From Pseudomonas viridiflava (GTDB taxonomy: Bacteria; Pseudomonadota; Gammaproteobacteria; Pseudomonadales; Pseudomonadaceae), in the NCBI RefSeq assembly GCF_900582625.1, contig NZ_UTIQ01000327.1, positions 124,001-188,000 of the forward strand: DNA of 64,000 bases, written 5' to 3'. Positions 48,219-58,342 of the stretch are shown here, in pieces. The stretch's first letter is position 1. The number at the start of each line of letters is the position of its first letter. The notes beneath the pieces are model-generated. The model was not told the DNA's origin, searched no databases, and saw only the letters and a program-made list of their open reading frames with translations. A program made the translations under genes and the position numbers.

Positions 48219-50936
48219 ATGGCCACTATCCACGTAGACGGCAAAGCGCTCGAAGTCGATGGAGCAGACAACCTGTTACAGGCCTGTCTGTCCCTCGGGC
48301 TCGACATTCCGTACTTCTGCTGGCACCCGGCGCTCGGTAGCGTCGGCGCCTGCCGCCAGTGCGCGGTGAAGCAGTACACCGACGAAAACGACACCCGTGG
48401 TCGCATCGTCATGTCCTGCATGACCCCCGCCACCGACAACACCTGGATTTCCATCGACGACGCAGAGTCCAAGGCCTTCCGCGCCAGCGTCGTTGAATGG
48501 CTGATGACCAACCACCCGCACGACTGCCCCGTGTGCGAGGAAGGCGGCCACTGCCACCTGCAAGACATGACCGTGATGACCGGCCACAACGAGCGCCGTT
48601 ATCGCTTCACCAAACGCACTCACCAGAACCAGGAACTCGGCCCGTTCATTGCGCACGAAATGAACCGCTGCATCGCCTGCTACCGCTGCGTACGTTTCTA
48701 CAAGGACTACGCCGGCGGCACCGACCTCGGCGTGTTCGGCGCCCACGACAACGTGTACTTCGGTCGCGTTGAAGACGGCGTTCTGGAAAGCGAGTTTTCC
48801 GGCAACCTCACCGAGGTCTGCCCGACCGGTGTGTTCACCGACAAAACCCACTCCGAACGCTACAACCGCAAGTGGGACATGCAGTTCTCGCCGAGCATCT
48901 GCCATGGCTGCTCGAGCGGCTGCAACATCAGCCCCGGCGAGCGCTACGGCGAAATCCGCCGCATCGAAAACCGCTACAACGGCTCGGTGAACCAGTACTT
49001 CCTCTGCGACCGTGGTCGCTTTGGCTATGGCTACGTCAACCGCACCGACCGTCCGCGTCAGCCGCTGCTGGCCGCCAGCAATCAGAAGCTGAGCGTGGAC
49101 GCAGCGCTGGACAACGCCGCCGACTTGCTGCGCGGTCGCAACATCGTCGGCATCGGCTCGCCGCGCGCCAGCCTGGAAAGCAACTTCGCCCTGCGCGAAT
49201 TGGTCGGCGCCGAGCATTTCTACTCCGGTATCGGCGCTGTTGAGCTGGACAACCTGCGCCTGGTCTTGAGCGTGCTGCAAAACAGCCCGTTGCCGATTCC
49301 GACCCTGCGTGACATCGAAGACCACGACGCCGTATTCGTGCTCGGCGAAGACCTCACGCAAACCGCCGCCCGCCTCGCCCTCGCCTTGCGCCAATCGGTC
49401 AAAGGCAAGGCCGAAGACATGGCCGAAGCCATGAAGATTCAGCCGTGGCTCAATGCCGCTGTGCAGAACATCGGTCAGCACGCGCTGAACCCACTGTTTA
49501 TCGCCAGCCTCGACGCCACCAAGCTCGACGACGTGGCCGAAGAATGCGTGCACGCCGCGCCGGATGACCTGGCGCGCATCGGCTTTGCCGTCGCCCACGC
49601 CATCGACGCCAGCGCTCCGGCCGTTGCCGGTCTGGACGCCGAAGCCCTGGAACTTGCCCAGCGCATCGCCGACAGCCTGCTGGCAGCCAAGCGTCCGTTG
49701 GTAATTGCCGGCACCTCGCTGGGCAACAAAGCCCTGATCGAAGCCGCCGCCAACATCGCCAAGGCCCTCAAGCTGCGCGAGAAAAACGGCTCCCTCAGCT
49801 TGGTGGTGAGCGAAGCCAACAGCCTGGGCCTGGCCATGCTCGGCGGCGACTCTGCCGACGCCGCGCTGCAAGCCGTGGTCGATGGCAAAGCCGACGCCAT
49901 CGTGGTGCTGGAAAACGATCTGTACACCCGCGCCGACAAAGCGTTGGTCGACGCCGCACTGAGCGCCGCCAAAGTCGTCATCGTTGCCGATCACCAGCAA
50001 ACCGACACCACGGCCCGCGCCCATCTGGTGCTGCCAGCGGCGAGCTTCGCCGAAGGTGACGGTACGCTGGTCAGCCAGGAAGGCCGCGCCCAGCGCTTCT
50101 TCCAAGTGTTTGATCCGACCTACTACGACCCGAGCATTCTGGTTCACGAAGGCTGGCGCTGGTTGCATGCCCTGCGCAGCACCCTGCTGGGCCAGAACGT
50201 GGATTGGACTCAGCTCGACCAAGTGACCGCCGCCACCGCTGCCAGCACGCCGCTGCTGGCCGGTATCGTCGACGCTGCACCGGGCGCCTCGTTCCGCATC
50301 AAAGGCCTGAAAATGGCTCGCGAGCCGCTGCGTTACAGCGGTCGCACCTCGATGCGCGCCAATATCAGCGTGCACGAACCGCGCGCCTCGCAAGACAAAG
50401 ACACGGCCTTCGCCTTCTCCATGGAAGGCTACTCGGGCTCCGCCGAACCGCGTCAGCAAGTGCCATTCGCCTGGTCGCCGGGCTGGAACTCGCCGCAAGC
50501 CTGGAACAAATTCCAGGACGAAGTCGGCGGTCACCTGCGTGCTGGCGATCCGGGCACGCGCCTGATCGAAAGCCAAGGCGATGGCCTCAGCTGGTTTGCC
50601 ACTGCACCGGGCGCATTCAACCCGGCGCCAGGCACCTGGCAGGTTGTGCCGGTTCATCACCTGTTCGGCAGCGAAGAAAATTCCTCGCGCTCCGCGCCGG
50701 TTCAGCAGCGTATTCCTGAAGCCTACGTCGCCGTTGCCGCTTCGGAAGCCGCCCGTTTGGGCGTGAACGAAGGCGCGCTGGTCAGCCTCAACGTAGCTGG
50801 CCAGACCTTGCGTCTGCCGCTGCGCGTGAGCGAAGAGCTGAGTGCGGGCATCGTTGCGTTGCCGGTTGGTTTGGCAGGCATCCCCGCCGCGATTGCTGGC
50901 AAAACCGCTGATTCGCTGCAGGAGGCCGCGCAATGA
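48219..50936 (+). CDS. nuoG: NADH-quinone oxidoreductase subunit G
   Basis: Largest peripheral-arm subunit, with a chain of Fe-S clusters. The 905-residue protein has an N-terminal 2Fe-2S domain (YFCWHPALGSVGACRQCAVK), the His/Cys segment CPVCEEGGHCHLQDM, two-cluster region CIACYRCVRFYKDYAG and CPTGVF, the extra cluster motif CHGCSSGCN found in E. coli-type NuoG, then a molybdopterin-oxidoreductase-like domain. Its stop overlaps nuoH (ATGA). Confidence 0.97.
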   Translation: MATIHVDGKALEVDGADNLLQACLSLGLDIPYFCWHPALGSVGACRQCAVKQYTDENDTRGRIVMSCMTPATDNTWISIDDAESKAFRASVVEWLMTNHPHDCPVCEEGGHCHLQDMTVMTGHNERRYRFTKRTHQNQELGPFIAHEMNRCIACYRCVRFYKDYAGGTDLGVFGAHDNVYFGRVEDGVLESEFSGNLTEVCPTGVFTDKTHSERYNRKWDMQFSPSICHGCSSGCNISPGERYGEIRRIENRYNGSVNQYFLCDRGRFGYGYVNRTDRPRQPLLAASNQKLSVDAALDNAADLLRGRNIVGIGSPRASLESNFALRELVGAEHFYSGIGAVELDNLRLVLSVLQNSPLPIPTLRDIEDHDAVFVLGEDLTQTAARLALALRQSVKGKAEDMAEAMKIQPWLNAAVQNIGQHALNPLFIASLDATKLDDVAEECVHAAPDDLARIGFAVAHAIDASAPAVAGLDAEALELAQRIADSLLAAKRPLVIAGTSLGNKALIEAAANIAKALKLREKNGSLSLVVSEANSLGLAMLGGDSADAALQAVVDGKADAIVVLENDLYTRADKALVDAALSAAKVVIVADHQQTDTTARAHLVLPAASFAEGDGTLVSQEGRAQRFFQVFDPTYYDPSILVHEGWRWLHALRSTLLGQNVDWTQLDQVTAATAASTPLLAGIVDAAPGASFRIKGLKMAREPLRYSGRTSMRANISVHEPRASQDKDTAFAFSMEGYSGSAEPRQQVPFAWSPGWNSPQAWNKFQDEVGGHLRAGDPGTRLIESQGDGLSWFATAPGAFNPAPGTWQVVPVHHLFGSEENSSRSAPVQQRIPEAYVAVAASEAARLGVNEGALVSLNVAGQTLRLPLRVSEELSAGIVALPVGLAGIPAAIAGKTADSLQEAAQ

Positions 50937-51940
50937 GTTGGTTCACGCCTGAAGTGATCGACGTGATCATCGCCGTGCTCAAAGCCATCGTCGTGCTGCT
51001 CGCCGTGGTGGTGTGCGGCGCGTTGCTGAGCTGGGTGGAACGTCGCCTGCTGGCCCTCTGGCAAGACCGTTACGGTCCGAACCGTGTGGGCCCGTTCGGT
51101 GCGTTCCAGATCGCCGCCGACATGATCAAAATGTTCTTTAAGGAAGACTGGACGCCGCCGTTCGCCGACAAGGTGATTTTCACCCTGGCGCCGGTGGTGG
51201 CCATGAGCTGCTTGCTGATTGCCTTCGCCGTCATCCCGATCACCCCGACCTGGGGCGTGGCAGACCTGAACATCGGCCTGCTGTTCTTCTTCGCCATGGC
51301 CGGTTTGTCGGTGTACGCGGTGCTGTTTGCCGGTTGGTCGAGTAACAACAAGTTTGCCCTGCTCGGCAGCCTGCGTGCCTCGGCACAAACCGTGTCGTAC
51401 GAAGTGTTCATGGGCCTGTCGCTGATGGGCATCGTGGCGCAGGTGGGCTCGTTCAACATGCGCGACATCGTTGAATACCAGGCGCAAAACCTGTGGTTCA
51501 TCATTCCGCAGTTCTTCGGCTTCTGTACGTTCTTCATCGCGGGCGTGGCCGTTACCCACCGCCACCCCTTCGACCAACCGGAAGCCGAGCAAGAGCTGGC
51601 CGACGGTTACCACATCGAATATGCCGGCATGAAATGGGGCATGTTCTTTGTCGGTGAGTACATCGGCATCGTGCTGATCTCGGCCCTGCTGGTCACGCTG
51701 TTCTTCGGCGGTTGGCACGGTCCGTTCGACATCCTGCCGTCGCTGTCATTCCTCTGGTTCGCGCTCAAAACCGGCTTCTTCATCATGCTGTTCATCCTGC
51801 TGCGCGCCTCGATTCCGCGCCCGCGCTATGACCAGGTGATGGACTTCAGCTGGAAGTTCTGCCTGCCGCTGACCCTGATCAATTTGCTGGTGACCGCTGC
51901 CGTGGTGTTGCTCAACACCCCGGCCGGCGTGGCTCAGTAA
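50933..51940 (+). CDS. nuoH: NADH-quinone oxidoreductase subunit H
   Basis: Membrane subunit forming the quinone channel between the two arms. The 335-residue protein has about eight transmembrane helices and conserved loops ERRLLALWQDRYGPNRVGPFGAFQ and HRHPFDQPEAEQELADGYHIEYAGMKW. Confidence 0.96.
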   Translation: MSWFTPEVIDVIIAVLKAIVVLLAVVVCGALLSWVERRLLALWQDRYGPNRVGPFGAFQIAADMIKMFFKEDWTPPFADKVIFTLAPVVAMSCLLIAFAVIPITPTWGVADLNIGLLFFFAMAGLSVYAVLFAGWSSNNKFALLGSLRASAQTVSYEVFMGLSLMGIVAQVGSFNMRDIVEYQAQNLWFIIPQFFGFCTFFIAGVAVTHRHPFDQPEAEQELADGYHIEYAGMKWGMFFVGEYIGIVLISALLVTLFFGGWHGPFDILPSLSFLWFALKTGFFIMLFILLRASIPRPRYDQVMDFSWKFCLPLTLINLLVTAAVVLLNTPAGVAQ

Positions 51941-51952
51941 CGGAGAATGACC

Positions 51953-52501
51953 ATGCTTAAGTATGTGCTCCACGTTGTGCATGGCACCTATACCCAGCTT
52001 CGCAGCCTGGTGATGGTGTTCTCCCATGCCTTCCGCAAACGCGACACCTTGCAGTACCCCGAAGAGCCCGTGTACTTGCCGCCGCGCTACCGCGGCCGCA
52101 TCGTGCTGACCCGCGACCCCGATGGTGAAGAGCGCTGCGTAGCGTGCAACCTGTGCGCCGTGGCTTGCCCGGTGGGCTGCATCGCCCTGCAGAAAGCCGA
52201 GACCGACGACGGTCGCTGGTACCCGGAATTCTTCCGCATCAACTTCTCGCGCTGCATCTTTTGCGGCCTGTGCGAAGAAGCCTGCCCGACCACCGCGATC
52301 CAACTCACGCCGGATTTCGAAATGGCTGAGTTCAAGCGTCAGGATCTGGTGTACGAGAAAGAAGACCTGCTGATTTCCGGTCCCGGTAAAAACCCGGACT
52401 ACAACTTCTACCGCGTGGCCGGTATGGCCATTGCTGGCAAGCCGAAGGGCGCGGCGCAAAACGAAGCCGAGCCGATCAACGTCAAGGGGTTGCTGCCGTA
52501 A
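51953..52501 (+). CDS. nuoI: NADH-quinone oxidoreductase subunit I
   Basis: Ferredoxin-like subunit with 4Fe-4S clusters N6a and N6b. The 182-residue protein has two CxxCxxCxxxCP motifs: CVACNLCAVACPVG and CIFCGLCEEACPTT. ATG at 51953 is chosen because GGAG at 51942-51945 is correctly spaced for it and too close to the ATG at 51947; it also gives the family's usual length. Confidence 0.97.
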   Translation: MLKYVLHVVHGTYTQLRSLVMVFSHAFRKRDTLQYPEEPVYLPPRYRGRIVLTRDPDGEERCVACNLCAVACPVGCIALQKAETDDGRWYPEFFRINFSRCIFCGLCEEACPTTAIQLTPDFEMAEFKRQDLVYEKEDLLISGPGKNPDYNFYRVAGMAIAGKPKGAAQNEAEPINVKGLLP

Positions 52502-52571
52502 TGCGCGCTCAACTGACTCTGAATTTGGCGACCGGCCGTTGGCTGCCTGTATCCGTCGTGGGAATCTGACT

Positions 52572-53078
52572 ATGGAATTCGCTTTCTACTTCGCGTCCGG
52601 CGTGGCGGTGGTGTCCACTCTTCGAGTGATCACCAACACCAACCCGGTTCACGCCCTGCTCTACCTGATCATCTCGTTGTTGGCTGTGTCGATGACGTTC
52701 TTCAGCCTCGGCGCGCCGTTTGCCGGTGCGCTGGAAATCATCGTGTATGCCGGCGCCATCATGGTGCTGTTCGTGTTCGTGGTGATGATGCTCAACCTCG
52801 GCCCCGTTGCCGCCGATCAGGAACGTGTCTGGCTCAAGCCCGGCATCTGGTTCGGCCCGGCATTGCTGGCGTTGTTGCTGCTGGCGGAATTGCTCTACGT
52901 GCTGTTCGGCAACCCGAGCGCCGGCGCCATCGGCCTGACCACCGTTGACGCCAAAGCCGTGGGCATCAGCCTGTTTGGCCCGTACCTGCTGGTTGTTGAG
53001 CTGGCCTCCATGCTGCTGTTGGCAGCGGTGGTCGCCGCGTTCCACCTCGGCCGTCAAGAGGCGAAGGAAATCCAATGA
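52572..53078 (+). CDS. nuoJ: NADH-quinone oxidoreductase subunit J
   Basis: Membrane-arm subunit of about 168 residues with five hydrophobic segments and the conserved helix 3 with EIIVYAGAIMVLFVFVVMMLNL. ATG at 52572 gives the MEFAFYFASGVAVVST start; the frame opens earlier without support. 70 bases separate it from nuoI. Confidence 0.95.
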   Translation: MEFAFYFASGVAVVSTLRVITNTNPVHALLYLIISLLAVSMTFFSLGAPFAGALEIIVYAGAIMVLFVFVVMMLNLGPVAADQERVWLKPGIWFGPALLALLLLAELLYVLFGNPSAGAIGLTTVDAKAVGISLFGPYLLVVELASMLLLAAVVAAFHLGRQEAKEIQ

Positions 53079-53386
53079 TGAATTCGATCCCCCTGGAACA
53101 CGGCCTCGCCGTAGCCGGTGTGCTGTTCTGTCTCGGCCTGGTAGGCCTGATGGTGCGCCGCAACATTCTGTTCGTGCTGATGAGCCTGGAAATCATGATG
53201 AACGCCGCCGGTTTGGCCTTCATCGTGGCGGGCAGCCGCTGGGCACAGCCTGACGGACAAGTGATGTTCATTCTGGTGCTGACCTTGGCTGCCGCCGAAG
53301 CCAGCATCGGCCTGGCCGTGTTGTTGCAGCTCTACCGCCGCTTCCACACCCTCGATATCGACGCTGCCAGCGAGATGCGCGGATGA
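53078..53386 (+). CDS. nuoK: NADH-quinone oxidoreductase subunit K
   Basis: Small antiporter-like (MrpC-type) membrane subunit with three helices and the conserved Glu in LMSLEIMMNAAGL and in AAAEASIGLA. The start at 53078 gives 102 residues (MNSIPLEHGL), the usual form; the ATG at 53075 directly before is equally usable and overlaps the nuoJ stop. It overlaps nuoL by ATGA. Confidence 0.95.
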   Translation: MNSIPLEHGLAVAGVLFCLGLVGLMVRRNILFVLMSLEIMMNAAGLAFIVAGSRWAQPDGQVMFILVLTLAAAEASIGLAVLLQLYRRFHTLDIDAASEMRG

Positions 53387-55233
53387 ACCTTTTATTCCTG
53401 ACATTTACCTTCCCCCTTATCGGCTGGCTGCTGCTGTCGTTCTCGCGCGGCAAATGGTCGGAAAACCTCTCGGCGCTGATCGGCGTGGGCTCCGTTGGCC
53501 TGTCGGCCCTGACCACCGCCTTTCTGATCTACCAATTCAACGTCAACCCGCCAGAAGGCGGCGTGTACAGCCAAGTGCTGTGGCAATGGATGTCGGTAGA
53601 CGGCTTCGCCCCAAGCTTCACCCTGTACCTGGACGGCTTGTCGCTGACCATGCTGGGCGTCGTGACGGGCGTCGGCTTTCTCATTCACCTGTTCGCCTCG
53701 TGGTACATGCGCGGTGAAGCCGGTTACTCGCGCTTCTTCTCGTACACCAACCTGTTTATCACCAGCATGTTGTTCCTGGTTCTGGGCGATAACTTGCTGT
53801 TCCTGTACTTCGGTTGGGAAGGCGTGGGCCTGTGCAGTTACCTGCTGATCGGCTTCTACTACAGCAACCGCAACAACGGTAACGCCGCACTCAAGGCCTT
53901 TATCGTCACCCGTATCGGCGACGTGTTCATGGCCATCGGCCTGTTCCTGCTGTTCCAGCACCTGGGCACGTTGAACATCCAAGAGCTGCTGGTTCTGGCG
54001 CCGCAAAAACTGCAGGCCGGGGATACCTGGATGTGGTGGGCAACCCTGATGCTGCTGGGTGGCGCGGTAGGTAAATCGGCTCAGTTGCCGCTGCAAACCT
54101 GGCTCGCCGATGCAATGGCAGGCCCTACTCCGGTTTCCGCGCTGATTCACGCGGCCACCATGGTGACCGCTGGCGTGTACCTGATTGCCCGTACCCATGG
54201 CCTGTTCCTGCTGGCGCCAGAAGTGCTTGAGCTGGTTGGCATCGTCGGCGGCGTGACGCTGGTACTCGCCGGCTTCGCGGCACTGGTACAAACCGACATC
54301 AAGCGCATCCTCGCCTACTCGACCATGAGCCAGATCGGCTACATGTTCCTGGCCCTGGGCGTTGGCGCCTGGGACGCGGCGATTTTCCACTTGATGACCC
54401 ACGCCTTCTTCAAAGCCCTGCTGTTCCTTGCCTCCGGTTCGGTGATCGTCGCCTGCCACCACGAGCAAAACATCTTCAAGATGGGCGGCCTGTGGAAGAA
54501 GCTGCCGTTGGCCTACGCGAGCTTTATCGTCGGCGGCGCTGCCCTGGCTGCCCTGCCCTTCGTGACCGCCGGCTTCTACTCCAAGGATGAAATTCTTTGG
54601 GAAGCGTTCGCCAGCGGCCACACCGGTTTGCTGTACGCCGGTCTGGTCGGTGCGTTCATGACCTCGCTGTACACCTTCCGCCTGATCTTTATCGCCTTCC
54701 ACGGCGAGGCGAAAACCGAGGCCCATGCCGGTCACGGCATCAGCCACTGGTTGCCGCTGTCGGTGCTGATCGTGCTGTCGACCTTTATCGGCGCGCTCAT
54801 CAGCCCGCCGCTGGCTGGTGTGCTGCCGGAAAGCTTCGGCCACGCCGGTGGCGAAGCCAAACACAGCCTGGAGCTGTCGTCGGGCCTGATCGCCATCGCC
54901 GGTATCGCCCTGGCTGCCGTGCTGTTCCTCGGCAAGCGCCGTTTCGCCACCGCAGTGGCCAACAGCGGCCCGGGCAAATTGCTCTCGGCCTGGTGGTTCG
55001 CCGCGTGGGGCTTCGACTGGATCTACGACAAGCTGTTCGTGCAGCCGTACCTGCTGATCACCCGCCTGCTGGGCAACGACCCCATCAACAGCAGCATCGG
55101 CGTGGTTCCGCGTTTGGTACGCCTGGGTAACAGCCTGATGAGCCGCACGGAAACCGGCAACCTGCGCTGGTACTCGGCCTCGGTGGCCGGCGGTGCCGTG
55201 CTGCTGCTCGCCCTTCTTCTGATTTTGAATTAA
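53383..55233 (+). CDS. nuoL: NADH-quinone oxidoreductase subunit L
   Basis: Distal proton-pumping antiporter-like subunit. The 616-residue protein has the many helices expected, the conserved GWEGVGLCSYLLIGFYY, the functional Lys in AVGKSAQLPLQTWLADAMAGPTPVSALIHAATMV, and the C-terminal region that forms the lateral helix. Confidence 0.97.
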   Translation: MNLLFLTFTFPLIGWLLLSFSRGKWSENLSALIGVGSVGLSALTTAFLIYQFNVNPPEGGVYSQVLWQWMSVDGFAPSFTLYLDGLSLTMLGVVTGVGFLIHLFASWYMRGEAGYSRFFSYTNLFITSMLFLVLGDNLLFLYFGWEGVGLCSYLLIGFYYSNRNNGNAALKAFIVTRIGDVFMAIGLFLLFQHLGTLNIQELLVLAPQKLQAGDTWMWWATLMLLGGAVGKSAQLPLQTWLADAMAGPTPVSALIHAATMVTAGVYLIARTHGLFLLAPEVLELVGIVGGVTLVLAGFAALVQTDIKRILAYSTMSQIGYMFLALGVGAWDAAIFHLMTHAFFKALLFLASGSVIVACHHEQNIFKMGGLWKKLPLAYASFIVGGAALAALPFVTAGFYSKDEILWEAFASGHTGLLYAGLVGAFMTSLYTFRLIFIAFHGEAKTEAHAGHGISHWLPLSVLIVLSTFIGALISPPLAGVLPESFGHAGGEAKHSLELSSGLIAIAGIALAAVLFLGKRRFATAVANSGPGKLLSAWWFAAWGFDWIYDKLFVQPYLLITRLLGNDPINSSIGVVPRLVRLGNSLMSRTETGNLRWYSASVAGGAVLLLALLLILN

Positions 55234-55248
55234 GGAAAACAGCCCGTC

Positions 55249-56778
55249 ATGATTCTGCCTTGGCTAATCCTGATTCCCTTTATCGGCGGCCTGCTGTGCT
55301 GGCAGGCCGAACGGTTCGGCAACACCCTGCCGCGCTGGATCGCCCTGCTCAGCATGGTGCTGCTGTTCGGCCTGAGCCTCTGGCTGTGGACCACCGGTAA
55401 CTTCAGCCTGGCGCCCGCGCCAGGTGCGGAGCCGGTTTGGGCCCATGAGTTCAAGGTGCAATGGATCGAGCGCTTCGGCATCACCATTCACTTGGCCATG
55501 GACGGTTTGTCCGTGCTGATGATCGTGCTCACCGGTTTGCTCGGTGTGCTGTCCGTGCTCTGCTCCTGGAATGAAATTCAGAACCGCGTTGGCTTCTTCC
55601 ACCTCAACCTGCTGTGGATTCTCGGCGGCGTAGTGGGCGTGTTCCTGGCCATCGACCTGTTCCTGTTTTTCTTCTTCTGGGAAATGATGCTGGTGCCGAT
55701 GTACTTCCTCATCGCGCTCTGGGGTCACAGCGGCAGCAAAGGCAACACCCGCATCAATGCGGCCACCAAGTTCTTCATCTACACCCAGGCCAGCGGCCTG
55801 ATCATGTTGGTGGCGATTCTTGGGCTGGTGTTCGTCAACTACAACGCCACGGGCGTGATCACCTTCAACTACGCCGACCTGCTGAAGACCAAGCTGTCGG
55901 AGGGCACCGAATACGTGCTGATGCTCGGCTTCTTCATTGCCTTCGCAGTGAAGTTTCCGGTGGTGCCCTTCCACTCCTGGCTGCCCGACGCCCACGCGCA
56001 GGCGCCAACCGCCGGCTCGGTCGACCTGGCCGGTATCCTGCTGAAAACCGCGGCCTATGGTTTGCTGCGTTTCGCCCTGCCGCTGTTCCCTAATGCGTCG
56101 GCCGAATTCGCTCACATCGCCATGTACCTTGGCGTGTTTGCGATCATCTACGGTGCGCTGCTGTCGTTTGCTCAAACCGACATCAAGCGCCTGATCGCCT
56201 ACTCCAGCGTGTCGCACATGGGCTTTGTGCTGATTGCCATCTACTCCGGCAGCCAGATCGCCTTGCAAGGCGCGGTGGTGCAAATGATCGCCCACGGTCT
56301 GTCGGCCTCGGCGTTGTTTATTCTCAGCGGCCAGTTGTATGAGCGGCTGCACACTCGCGACATGCGCGAAATGGGCGGTATCTGGGGACGCCTGCCGTAC
56401 CTGCCGGCCATCAGCCTGTTCTTCGCTGCGGCGGCTCTGGGCTTGCCGGGCACCGGTAACTTTGTCGGCGAATTCCTGATTCTGGTCGGCGCGTTCAAAG
56501 CCTTCCCGTGGTTCACCATCGTGGCGGCAACCGGCCTGGTGTTCGGCTCGGTGTACTCGCTGATCATGATTCACCGTGCCTACTTTGGTCCGACCAAGTC
56601 TGACGATGTACTGCGAGGCATGAACGCCCGTGAGATGTTCATGGTGCTGGGCCTGGCGGTGTTGCTGATTCTGCTCGGGGTTTACCCGCAGCCGATTCTG
56701 GACACCTCGTCGGCCACTATGCAGGGCATCCAACACTGGCTGGGTACCGCTTCCACTCAACTCGCATCGGGCCGGTAG
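55249..56778 (+). CDS. nuoM: NADH-quinone oxidoreductase subunit M
   Basis: Second antiporter-like proton-pumping subunit. The 509-residue protein has the essential Glu in FFFWEMMLVPMYFLIALWG, the conserved AVKFPVVPFHSWLPDAHAQAPTAGSVDLAG, and DIKRLIAYSSVSHMGFV. It is 15 bases after nuoL. Confidence 0.97.
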   Translation: MILPWLILIPFIGGLLCWQAERFGNTLPRWIALLSMVLLFGLSLWLWTTGNFSLAPAPGAEPVWAHEFKVQWIERFGITIHLAMDGLSVLMIVLTGLLGVLSVLCSWNEIQNRVGFFHLNLLWILGGVVGVFLAIDLFLFFFFWEMMLVPMYFLIALWGHSGSKGNTRINAATKFFIYTQASGLIMLVAILGLVFVNYNATGVITFNYADLLKTKLSEGTEYVLMLGFFIAFAVKFPVVPFHSWLPDAHAQAPTAGSVDLAGILLKTAAYGLLRFALPLFPNASAEFAHIAMYLGVFAIIYGALLSFAQTDIKRLIAYSSVSHMGFVLIAIYSGSQIALQGAVVQMIAHGLSASALFILSGQLYERLHTRDMREMGGIWGRLPYLPAISLFFAAAALGLPGTGNFVGEFLILVGAFKAFPWFTIVAATGLVFGSVYSLIMIHRAYFGPTKSDDVLRGMNAREMFMVLGLAVLLILLGVYPQPILDTSSATMQGIQHWLGTASTQLASGR

Positions 56779-56799
56779 CCTGTAATGGAAAGCCGCGTT

Positions 56800-58269
56800 A
56801 TGGAATTCACGACTCAACACCTGCTCGCCCTGCTCCCGCTGCTGGTGGTTTGCGCCACCATTGTGGTGGTGATGCTGGCCATCGCCTGGCGACGTAACCA
56901 CAGCCAGACCTTTATCTTGTCGGGTCTGGGTTTGAACCTGGCCTTGCTGTCGATCATTCCCGCCGTCAAAGCCACACCGCTGGCGGTCACCAGCCTGCTG
57001 CTGGTCGATAACTTCGCCAACTTCTACATCGGCCTGATTCTGGTCTCCACCCTGGCCTGCGTGACCTTGGTTCACGCCTACATGGGCGATGACAAGGTCG
57101 GCTTCCCCGGCAACCGCGACGAGCTGTACCTGCTGATTCTGCTGGCGGCCGCCGGTGGCATCGTGCTGGTCTGCGCCCAGCACCTGGCTGGTTTGTTTAT
57201 CGGTCTGGAACTGCTGTCGGTGCCGGTCTACGGCATGGTCGCGTACGCGTTCTTCAACAAGCGCTCGCTGGAAGCCGGCATCAAATACATGGTGCTGTCG
57301 GCCGCCGGTTCGGCGTTCCTGTTGTTTGGTATGGCCCTGCTGTATGCCGACGCCGGCACCCTGAGCTTCGCCGGTATCGGCGCCAAGCTGGCCGCCACTG
57401 GCGCACAAAGCGCCATGGCGCAGTTGGGCATGGGCATGATGCTGGTTGGCCTGGCGTTCAAGCTGTCGCTGGTGCCGTTCCACCTATGGACGCCCGACGT
57501 TTACGAAGGCGCGCCCGCACCCGTGGCCGCGTTCCTGGCCACCGCCAGTAAAGTGGCCGTGTTCGTGGTGATGGTTCGCTTGTTCCTGCTCTCCCCGGCT
57601 GCCAACGAAGGGCTGCTGACCACCGTGCTGTCGGTGATCGCCGTGGCTTCGATTCTGGTCGGCAACCTGCTCGCCCTGCTGCAGAACAACCTCAAGCGTC
57701 TGCTGGGTTATTCCTCCATCGCCCACTTCGGCTACCTGATGATCGCGGTCATCGCCGGCAAAGGCTTGGCCGTGGAAGCGGTTGGCGTGTACCTGGCCAC
57801 CTACGTGCTGACCAGCCTTGGCGCGTTTGGCGTGGTGACGCTGATGTCCACGCCATTCAGCGGCCGCGATGCCGACGCCTTGTACGAATACCGCGGCCTG
57901 TTCTGGCGCCGTCCGTACCTGACCGCCGTGCTCACGGTGATGATGCTGTCGCTGGCGGGTATTCCGCTGACCTCCGGCTTTATCGGCAAGTTCGTGGTGG
58001 TCATGGTTGGCGTGCAAACCCAACAATGGTGGCTGCTGGGCGCTCTGGTGCTGGGCAGTGCGATTGGGGTGTTCTACTACCTGCGCGTGATGGTCACCTT
58101 GTTCCTGGTGGAACCGAACCTGCATCGCCACGATGCACCGTTCAACTGGGGCCAGCGTACCGGCGGCATCATGCTGCTGGCCGTGGCGCTGCTGGCCTTC
58201 GTGCTCGGCGTGTACCCACAACCGCTGCTGGAACTGGTGCAACACTCCACCATGGTGCTGACGCCATAA
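56800..58269 (+). CDS. nuoN: NADH-quinone oxidoreductase subunit N
   Basis: Third antiporter-like subunit and last gene of the operon. The 489-residue protein has the LFIGLELLSVPVYGMVAY Glu helix, FKLSLVPFHLWTPDVYEGAPAPVAAFLATASK, and LKRLLGYSSIAHFGYL. ATG at 56800 is chosen over that at 56785 because GGAAAG lies 8 bases before it and the start MEFTTQHLLALLP fits the family. It is followed by a strong terminator. Confidence 0.96.
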   Translation: MEFTTQHLLALLPLLVVCATIVVVMLAIAWRRNHSQTFILSGLGLNLALLSIIPAVKATPLAVTSLLLVDNFANFYIGLILVSTLACVTLVHAYMGDDKVGFPGNRDELYLLILLAAAGGIVLVCAQHLAGLFIGLELLSVPVYGMVAYAFFNKRSLEAGIKYMVLSAAGSAFLLFGMALLYADAGTLSFAGIGAKLAATGAQSAMAQLGMGMMLVGLAFKLSLVPFHLWTPDVYEGAPAPVAAFLATASKVAVFVVMVRLFLLSPAANEGLLTTVLSVIAVASILVGNLLALLQNNLKRLLGYSSIAHFGYLMIAVIAGKGLAVEAVGVYLATYVLTSLGAFGVVTLMSTPFSGRDADALYEYRGLFWRRPYLTAVLTVMMLSLAGIPLTSGFIGKFVVVMVGVQTQQWWLLGALVLGSAIGVFYYLRVMVTLFLVEPNLHRHDAPFNWGQRTGGIMLLAVALLAFVLGVYPQPLLELVQHSTMVLTP

Positions 58270-58277
58270 GCGCAGCG

Positions 58278-58317
58278 CCCATAAAAAAGCCCGGCTCATG
58301 CCGGGCTTTTTTATGGG
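58278..58317. terminator. Bidirectional terminator at the end of the nuo operon
   Basis: GCCCGGC-TCAT-GCCGGGC is flanked by CCCATAAAAAA and TTTTTTATGGG, extending the pairing. It ends the nuo operon and the convergent glycosyltransferase gene. Confidence 0.92.
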
Positions 58318-58342
58318 GCGAGAATCTGAGCCGCAGCCCGCG

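Noticed and set aside
48276..50933. An 885-codon open frame opposite nuoG
   Set aside because: It is the antisense of a well-conserved nuoG; the composition (Gly, Ala, Val, His, Gln, Arg) is typical of antisense frames in high-GC genes.
55264..57483. A 739-codon open frame opposite nuoM and nuoN
   Set aside because: It spans two real genes and their junction, is extremely rich in Gln, His and Gly, and has no recognisable domain.
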